DNA of 64,000 nucleotides, from NCBI GenBank assembly GCA_963740835.1, contig CAVUFH010000003.1:1798001-1862000 (forward strand), written 5' to 3'. Under the pieces are notes generated by a model, which did no database searches, was not told the origin of the DNA, and was given only the letters and a program-made list of their open reading frames with translations. Shown in pieces: positions 59,684 to 64,000 of this stretch (position 1 is the first letter of the stretch; each line of letters starts with the position of its first letter). The translations under genes were made by a program, and so were the position numbers. Origin of the DNA: CAVUFH01 sp963740835. GTDB lineage: Bacteria; Actinomycetota; Acidimicrobiia; IMCC26256; PALSA-610.

Positions 59684-60609
59684 ACAGGACCGTTCGAGGA
59701 CCGCGTGCCGCGACCCGGTCGTTCTTCGCACTCGCTTTGGTCGTGGTGCTCGCACTGGGCGCGGCCGCGTGCGTCCCGCGGTGGCAACCGGTGCGCCACC
59801 GATCGGGTCATACGTCGTGGTACCAGACCTTCGTCGATACCACGCGACGCACAGTTCCGAGCGTCGGGCCCACACTGCCCTCTCGCACACTCGCGACCGC
59901 GATCTATCGCCCCAACCGGTATGGACAGTTCCCGTTGATCGTGTTCGCGCACGGTGACTCGGGTCATCCGGAGAAATTCGCGAAGCTCTTCTCGGCGTGG
60001 GCCGACGCGGGGTACGTCGTCGCCGCGCCCGCGTTCCCGTTGACGAACAGCCACGCCACGAGCATGAACATCGGAGACGTCGCGCAGCAGCCCGGCGACA
60101 TGTCGTTCGTGCTCGACCAGGTGCTGGCCATGGACAAGACGCGCGGCAACCTCCTCTCTCACTCGATCGACGAGCGCCGGATCGGCGCCGCTGGTCTCTC
60201 ACTCGGCGGTATCACGACGTACTTCTTGGTCTACGGCGATTGCTGCCGTGACGATCGCATCAAGGCCGCCGAGATCCTCGACGGCGCGCAGCCGGGCGTG
60301 ACGGTCGACGGCCACGTGCCGCTGTACATCGGCCACTCCGACAGTGATCCGGTCCTTCCGTACGCGGGCGCGCGCGTTACGTACGACCGCGCCCCACCGC
60401 CCGTCTGGTTCGTCACGCTCCACGGTGCCTCGCACGCGTCACAGTGGGAGGACGGCGTGACGCCCTACGACCAGATCGCCGAACGGACGACGAGCGACTT
60501 CTGGGACGCGACGTTGAAGCACGATCGGCGCGCGTTCGCCGCGCTTGGAGCACCACGCGACCGTCGCTGGGCTTTCGTCGATCGAGCACAAGTAGCAGGT
60601 CGTGGCTGA
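59680..60609 (+). CDS. Lipoprotein dienelactone-hydrolase/PET-hydrolase-like esterase
   Basis: 309 residues. Signal peptide ending in a lipobox (LALGAAAC, C31). FAHGDSGHPEKF, nucleophile S174 in GLSLGG, and an aspartate in IGHSDSDPVLPY, then LHGASHASQW with the catalytic His, fit the alpha/beta hydrolase group near dienelactone hydrolases and polyester hydrolases. ATG overlaps the membrane transferase stop. Anchored outside the membrane, it may trim or remodel esters on the envelope glycan, or act on external substrates. Confidence 0.82.
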   Translation: MNRTVRGPRAATRSFFALALVVVLALGAAACVPRWQPVRHRSGHTSWYQTFVDTTRRTVPSVGPTLPSRTLATAIYRPNRYGQFPLIVFAHGDSGHPEKFAKLFSAWADAGYVVAAPAFPLTNSHATSMNIGDVAQQPGDMSFVLDQVLAMDKTRGNLLSHSIDERRIGAAGLSLGGITTYFLVYGDCCRDDRIKAAEILDGAQPGVTVDGHVPLYIGHSDSDPVLPYAGARVTYDRAPPPVWFVTLHGASHASQWEDGVTPYDQIAERTTSDFWDATLKHDRRAFAALGAPRDRRWAFVDRAQVAGRG

Positions 60610-60979
60610 CTTCTTCCCGTACGCCGTCGACAAGCGGCTGGCGCCGTTTTGGCTCCCGTTCGGTGTCCGTCCGAGCAAGGACGGCGTCGCGGTCACGGAC
60701 GACGGGAAGTTCCGAGCGAGCTTCGGGTTCATGCGTATGGAGACGCCACTCAGCAACATCGACGAGGCGCACATCACCCGTGACTACCGGTGGTGGACCG
60801 CGGCCGGCGCGCGGGGCTCGATGGTCGATGACGGGCTGACGTTCGGGACCAACCGGAACGCCGGCGTCTGCGTGCACTTCCGTGAGCGGGTTCCTTCACT
60901 GCTCCGTCGCAAAGGTCATTCGGCGATTACCGTCACCGTCGCCGATCTCGACGGCCTGGTCGACCGTCTCAAGCGTTGA
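60602..60979 (+). CDS. Conserved hypothetical protein
   Basis: 125 residues, no membrane helix or signal: FFPYAVDKRLAPFWLPFGVR, GVAVTDDGKFRASFGFMRME, NIDEAHITRDYRWWTAAGAR, and SAITVTVADLDGLVDRLKR. Two-part strand-rich layout suggests a small beta-barrel or antibody-like fold. No family recognised with certainty; it resembles short conserved actinobacterial proteins. GTG 60602 overlaps the hydrolase stop by 8 nt. Could be a chance neighbour rather than a glycan gene. Confidence 0.7.
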   Translation: MADFFPYAVDKRLAPFWLPFGVRPSKDGVAVTDDGKFRASFGFMRMETPLSNIDEAHITRDYRWWTAAGARGSMVDDGLTFGTNRNAGVCVHFRERVPSLLRRKGHSAITVTVADLDGLVDRLKR

Positions 60980-61029
60980 GGAACGTCTCGCCGGTTCCGC
61001 GCAGTTCGTATCGCGCGACGGCGAAGCCG

Positions 61030-62653
61030 CTACGGCAACAGGTGCGCCTGCGACTCGATGTCCTCGGATGACATCCGTCGCAAGCGTTCGCCACGCGCGG
61101 GACGCCACGACGTGTCCGGCGCACGCCATGCCTCGCGGCGTAAGGTCGTCTTGTCGAGCTTCATGCTGGCGAGCTTGGGAAGTTCGGTGGAAACACGCAC
61201 GAAGGTCGGCCGCCACTTCGTCCCGAGATCGGGCTGCACGCGCAGGAACTCGTCGAACTCCTCGACGTCGAAGGCGGCGTTGTCGTCGACTTCGACGGCG
61301 ACCATGACGCGATCGCCGACCCGTTCGTCGGGTACCGCGTACACCGCGACCGAGCGGACGTGCGGGTGGCGTGCGACGATCCGTTCCACCGGGGCCGCGG
61401 CGAAGTTCTCGCTGTCGACACGGAGCCACTCATTCGATCGGCCGGCGAAGTAGAACCAACCCGCTTCATCGCGATACGCGAGATCGCCGGACCAGTAGAT
61501 GCCATCCCGCACCTTCGAGACGCGCGCTTCCTCGTTGTTGTAGTAGCCCTCGAACGAGGCGTACCGGTCCGTGTTGACGATCTCGCCGACAGCTACGGCG
61601 GCGTTCAGGAGACGGCCGTCGGCGTCGAACCTCGCTCGAGCGCACTCCGAACCGGTCTCCGGGTCGTAGACCGCGATGTTGTTGTCGGCCGTGCCCAGCG
61701 CGCCGTCGGGCATCGACGAGTCGCGGCGGATGATGATGAGTCCCTCGGTCGAGCCGTAGCTGTCGCGCACGGTGCAGTTGAACCGCTCCGCAAACGCGCG
61801 GATGTCGGCCTCGGACGCCTCGTTTCCGAGCGCGAGCTCGAGCGGCGAGCTCGCGTCGTCGGGTGACGGTGGTGTCGCGAGGATGTAGTTGAGGATCTTG
61901 CCGGTGTACGCCAGCATCGTTGCCTCCATCCGGGCGATGTCGGCCATGGCGTTCGACGCGGAGAACTTGCTGCGCGTGCCGAATGGCACCGACGCGTTGC
62001 AGCGCGCAGGAGAGCCCGGTGAACAGTGCACTGCTATGGAACATGGGTAGCGGCGCGTACACGGCCTGGCCCGGACCGAGACCGGCGACCTTCGCGCCGC
62101 CTCGGCCGGTGGCGGTGTACCGGCCCTGTGTGCAGCGCACCGCCTTGGGGAAACCGGTCGAGCCCGACGTGAAGATCAGCAGGAAGACGTCGTCATGCTC
62201 TGCCGGCTCCCAAGCGCGGTTGATGTCCGCCGCACCGAGCAGTCCGGAATACTGGTCGGTGTGCGTCGCGAACATCTGCTCCGACTGCACACGGCTCGGC
62301 GCGTCGGCCAGCACGTTCGTGTAGGCGTCCGAGGTCACGAGCACCTGACAGTCGCAGTGGTCGATCAAGCGCCCGAGTTCGGCGCCGCGGTATGTGGCAT
62401 TGATGCCGACGACTGCCGAGCGACTGATCGCCGCGGCGCCGAGCCAGAAAAGGTACTCGGGCATGTTGTCGAGCAGGATGCCGATGTGCGGCGGCTTCGT
62501 GCGGTCTCGATAGCCGTCCCACAATGCGGCGCGGCGGAGCGACTCTGTGGCGAGCTCACGGTACGTGTACGAACGATCCTCGAAGTGCGCCGCGACTTCG
62601 TCGCGGTCTGCGTTCCGGAGGAAGAGCTCCGCCGCGGTTGTCGGCTTGTCCAT
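61030..62653 (-). CDS. AMP-forming acyl-CoA synthetase/ligase (frameshifted)
   Basis: About 540 residues after bridging one base near 62010. ATP/AMP-binding motif IFTSGSTGFPKAVRCTQGRY, PLPMFHSSALFTGL, then in the second frame RDSYGSTEGLIII, DGIYWSGDLAYRDEAGWFYF and AGRSNEWLRVDSENFAAAPV, with a late Lys region PKLASMKLDKTTLRREAW. Resembles FadD-type fatty or carboxylic acid ligases (the FadD17/very-long-chain transport-like group). Activates an acid to its CoA thioester; substrate unknown. ATG 62653. Confidence 0.87.
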
Positions 62654-62747
62654 CGCGGCCGAGCGTCGCACTGAACCGCACGCGGCACCAATCCGTTCCC
62701 AGGGGATGGCGCGGTCGAGCCGGGGGTGGCCTTGCTCAGCAGAGCGG

Positions 62748-63218
62748 TCAGGACGCGTTGCCGATTCGCGAGGGCGCGGCCGACAGTCGCGAACAGCCGT
62801 CGTCGTAGACGCGGCGCTGCTGCACCGCGAGCGTCTGCAGGATCGCCCGGGCGACGGGTCGCAACTCACTCAGTTGCACAAACTCCTTCCTGCTCGCGAC
62901 GCGTAGTTGCATGCGTGTCAGCGCGGTCACGGTCGCAGGCTCGGGGCCGCCGTCGACGAGCGCGGTCTCTCCGAAGAACATCCCCCGGCCCAACACGCCG
63001 AGCTCGTGACCGGAGACGGTCACGGCGGCGGAGCCCGACAGGATGAGGAAGAAGCCACCCGGTCGATCGCCCTCCCGTGTCACCACACGGCGCGCCGCGA
63101 CCTCGACCTCGTACGTCAGCCGATCGATGCGGGTCAGCTCCCTGCCGGAGGCTCCCTGCAGCAACGAGAGGGTACGCAGGCGATCGATTGCTCGTGTGCG
63201 CTTGCCCGAGATCAACAT
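62748..63218 (-). CDS. Cyclic-nucleotide-binding-fold protein, degenerate
   Basis: 156 residues. A Crp-like beta barrel: GGFFLILSGSAAVTVSGHEL, GVLGRGMFFGETALVDGGPE, PATVTALTRMQLRVASRKEF. The phosphate-binding cassette reads GETAL...GGPEPATV, where the conserved Arg before A-T/S is missing, so cAMP binding is unlikely. No DNA-binding helix follows. ATG 63218 used; an in-frame GTG at 63254 is possible. Perhaps a protein-binding or sensory module. 94 nt before the acyl-CoA ligase gene on the same strand. Confidence 0.75.
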   Translation of the reverse strand: MLISGKRTRAIDRLRTLSLLQGASGRELTRIDRLTYEVEVAARRVVTREGDRPGGFFLILSGSAAVTVSGHELGVLGRGMFFGETALVDGGPEPATVTALTRMQLRVASRKEFVQLSELRPVARAILQTLAVQQRRVYDDGCSRLSAAPSRIGNAS

Positions 63219-63317
63219 GTCAGCGTCCGCCCTGCCGCACGGCGTTCGCTCCACCGATCACTTCGCGTTCGTCCTCGATGTCGCATGGTCATGCCCCGCT
63301 GTTCGTCGATTGCGCCG

Positions 63318-63602
63318 CTATGAGCCCACGGTCCCGGCGCCGCCGTGGTCGGTGTGCGCGTCGGAGACCCGACCGAGCGAAAGCTCCGCTCGCTCGGCGG
63401 TCTCGCGCACGTCTTCGGCTGTCCCCGCTTCGAAGAGGAAGAAGCAGGTCTCGTCCTTCGGCACGAAGATCGACTGGAGGCAGCGCACTGGGCGCCCCGC
63501 CGCCGACAGCCGCTCGGCCGCGGCCCGCGCTCGGCGCGCGAGCCCTTCGACGTCGGCCCCCAGGACCGCGGCGACGTAGACCTCGAGCAGGAAATGCGGC
63601 AC
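63318..63602 (-). CDS. DUF4242-like small protein
   Basis: 94 residues. MPHFLLEVYVAAVLGADVEG, RCLQSIFVPKDETCFFLFEA then GTAEDVRETAERAELSLGRV matches the small ferredoxin-like DUF4242 group (nickel-binding in one described member, otherwise unknown). Normal length. ATG 63602. Lies between the partial LuxR gene and the cyclic-nucleotide-like gene, all on the minus strand; no link to them is evident. Confidence 0.72.
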   Translation of the reverse strand: MPHFLLEVYVAAVLGADVEGLARRARAAAERLSAAGRPVRCLQSIFVPKDETCFFLFEAGTAEDVRETAERAELSLGRVSDAHTDHGGAGTVGS

Positions 63603-63664
63603 GTCACCGACCGTACGAGCTTGGTGAGCTCGAGGAATCCCGGAAAACCGTGATCTTTGGACCG

Positions 63665-64000
63665 CTACCTCGCGCGACGGAGGTCCCGTGGCAGCTGGGA
63701 TCGGGAGCGCACGCCGAGCTTCGAGTACGCGTGCGACAGGTGAGACTCCACCGTGTGCACGCTCATGAAGAGCGCGTCGGCGATCTCCTTGTTCGACCGT
63801 CCATCAACTGCGAGCTCGACGACGCGCTGCTCGGTGGGCGTGAGCTCGCCCGAGCCGCTCGGTCGGCGACCGCTCACCCGGGTCAGCTCGTCCATTGCTC
63901 GTTCGGCCCAGAGCCGCGCGCCCATCCGCTCGAACGTCTCGAGCGCTTCGGTGAGCGACGCGCGCGCCTGAGCCCGCTGCCTGGACCGTCGCTCGACGAG
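63665..64000 (-). CDS. LuxR-family regulator, C-terminal part (cut by window edge)
   Basis: The last 111 codons of a gene that continues beyond the window. The C-terminal domain is a LuxR helix-turn-helix: LTPTEQRVVELAVDGRSNKE, then IADALFMSVHTVESHLSHAY, SKLGVRSR. The residues before it (ASLTEALETFERMGARLWAE) are the usual end of the helical repeat region of large ATPase-LuxR regulators, so the complete protein is probably of that kind. Stop at 63665. Confidence 0.88.
   Translation of the reverse strand, partial: LVERRSRQRAQARASLTEALETFERMGARLWAERAMDELTRVSGRRPSGSGELTPTEQRVVELAVDGRSNKEIADALFMSVHTVESHLSHAYSKLGVRSRSQLPRDLRRAR

Noticed and set aside
1..64000. tRNA, rRNA, riboswitch or insertion sequence
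   Set aside because: No cloverleaf-like sequence, rRNA segment, transposase motif or terminal inverted repeat was noticed by eye; a tRNAscan/Infernal run would be decisive.

Overview
The window reads as chromosomal DNA of a very GC-rich actinobacterium, most likely a member of Acidimicrobiia (inference). Supporting signs are two LLM-type F420-dependent oxidoreductases, an actinobacterial-type respiratory chain with a diheme QcrC and a Rieske QcrA carrying N-terminal membrane helices, a SigB/SigF-type partner-switching stress module, many GTG starts, and many genes whose start codon lies 6-8 nt after a TANNNT box (probable leaderless mRNAs). I see no tRNA, rRNA, CRISPR array, insertion sequence or prophage. 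Layout: 1-6959 holds a secreted RTX-like protein, a VOC protein, a csbD-STAS pair, a MerR remnant, a YnfA-type membrane protein, a CPBP protease, a large alpha/beta hydrolase and a 1.2 kb stretch without a convincing gene. 6960-17859 is metabolic: IolB coupled to an amidohydrolase, a GH3 glycosidase, YceI with a divergent MarR and three operator-like palindromes, a Nudix protein, a haloalkane-dehalogenase-like hydrolase, an F420 oxidoreductase, a ketol-acid reductoisomerase-like enzyme and a Gfo/Idh/MocA oxidoreductase. 17956-24677 is a stress-signalling hub: CsbD, sigma factor, RsbW-like protein, a PAS-PP2C-HATPase protein and three STAS antagonists, with three sites resembling SigB/SigF promoters. 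24746-33633 holds topoisomerase IB, a solitary NuoF-like flavoprotein, DUF72, a LigD-type phosphoesterase-ligase, a CoA-transferase, a class II aldolase-like protein and a lipoprotein hydrolase. 33859-41907 is one respiratory operon (qcrC-qcrA-ctaC-ctaD-ctaE-orf-ctaG-qcrB) combining a bc1 complex with a cytochrome c-fused (caa3-type) oxidase; three tandem 68-bp repeats, each ending in ATG, separate ctaC from ctaD. 41883-54427 has FolD, a large BTAD-type regulator, a putative oxygenase/hydrolase/SnoaL catabolic cluster with its own LuxR regulator, and a DrrAB-like ABC exporter. 54646-60979 is a glycan or glycolipid operon: GtrA, UDP-sulfoquinovose synthase, a second epimerase, a GT2, a membrane glycosyltransferase and a lipoprotein hydrolase. 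61030-64000 has an acyl-CoA ligase, a degenerate cyclic-nucleotide-binding protein and the 3' end of a LuxR regulator. How it fits together: electrons enter the quinone pool, pass through QcrB/QcrA/QcrC and reach oxygen through CtaC/CtaD. The stress hub probably controls itself and its neighbours. Most of the rest looks like aerobic heterotrophic metabolism of small organics, sugars and acyl compounds. Caution: eleven genes are each intact except for one single-base reading-frame break, including qcrC, which looks indispensable. I take most of these as sequence errors and give the full reconstructed span.
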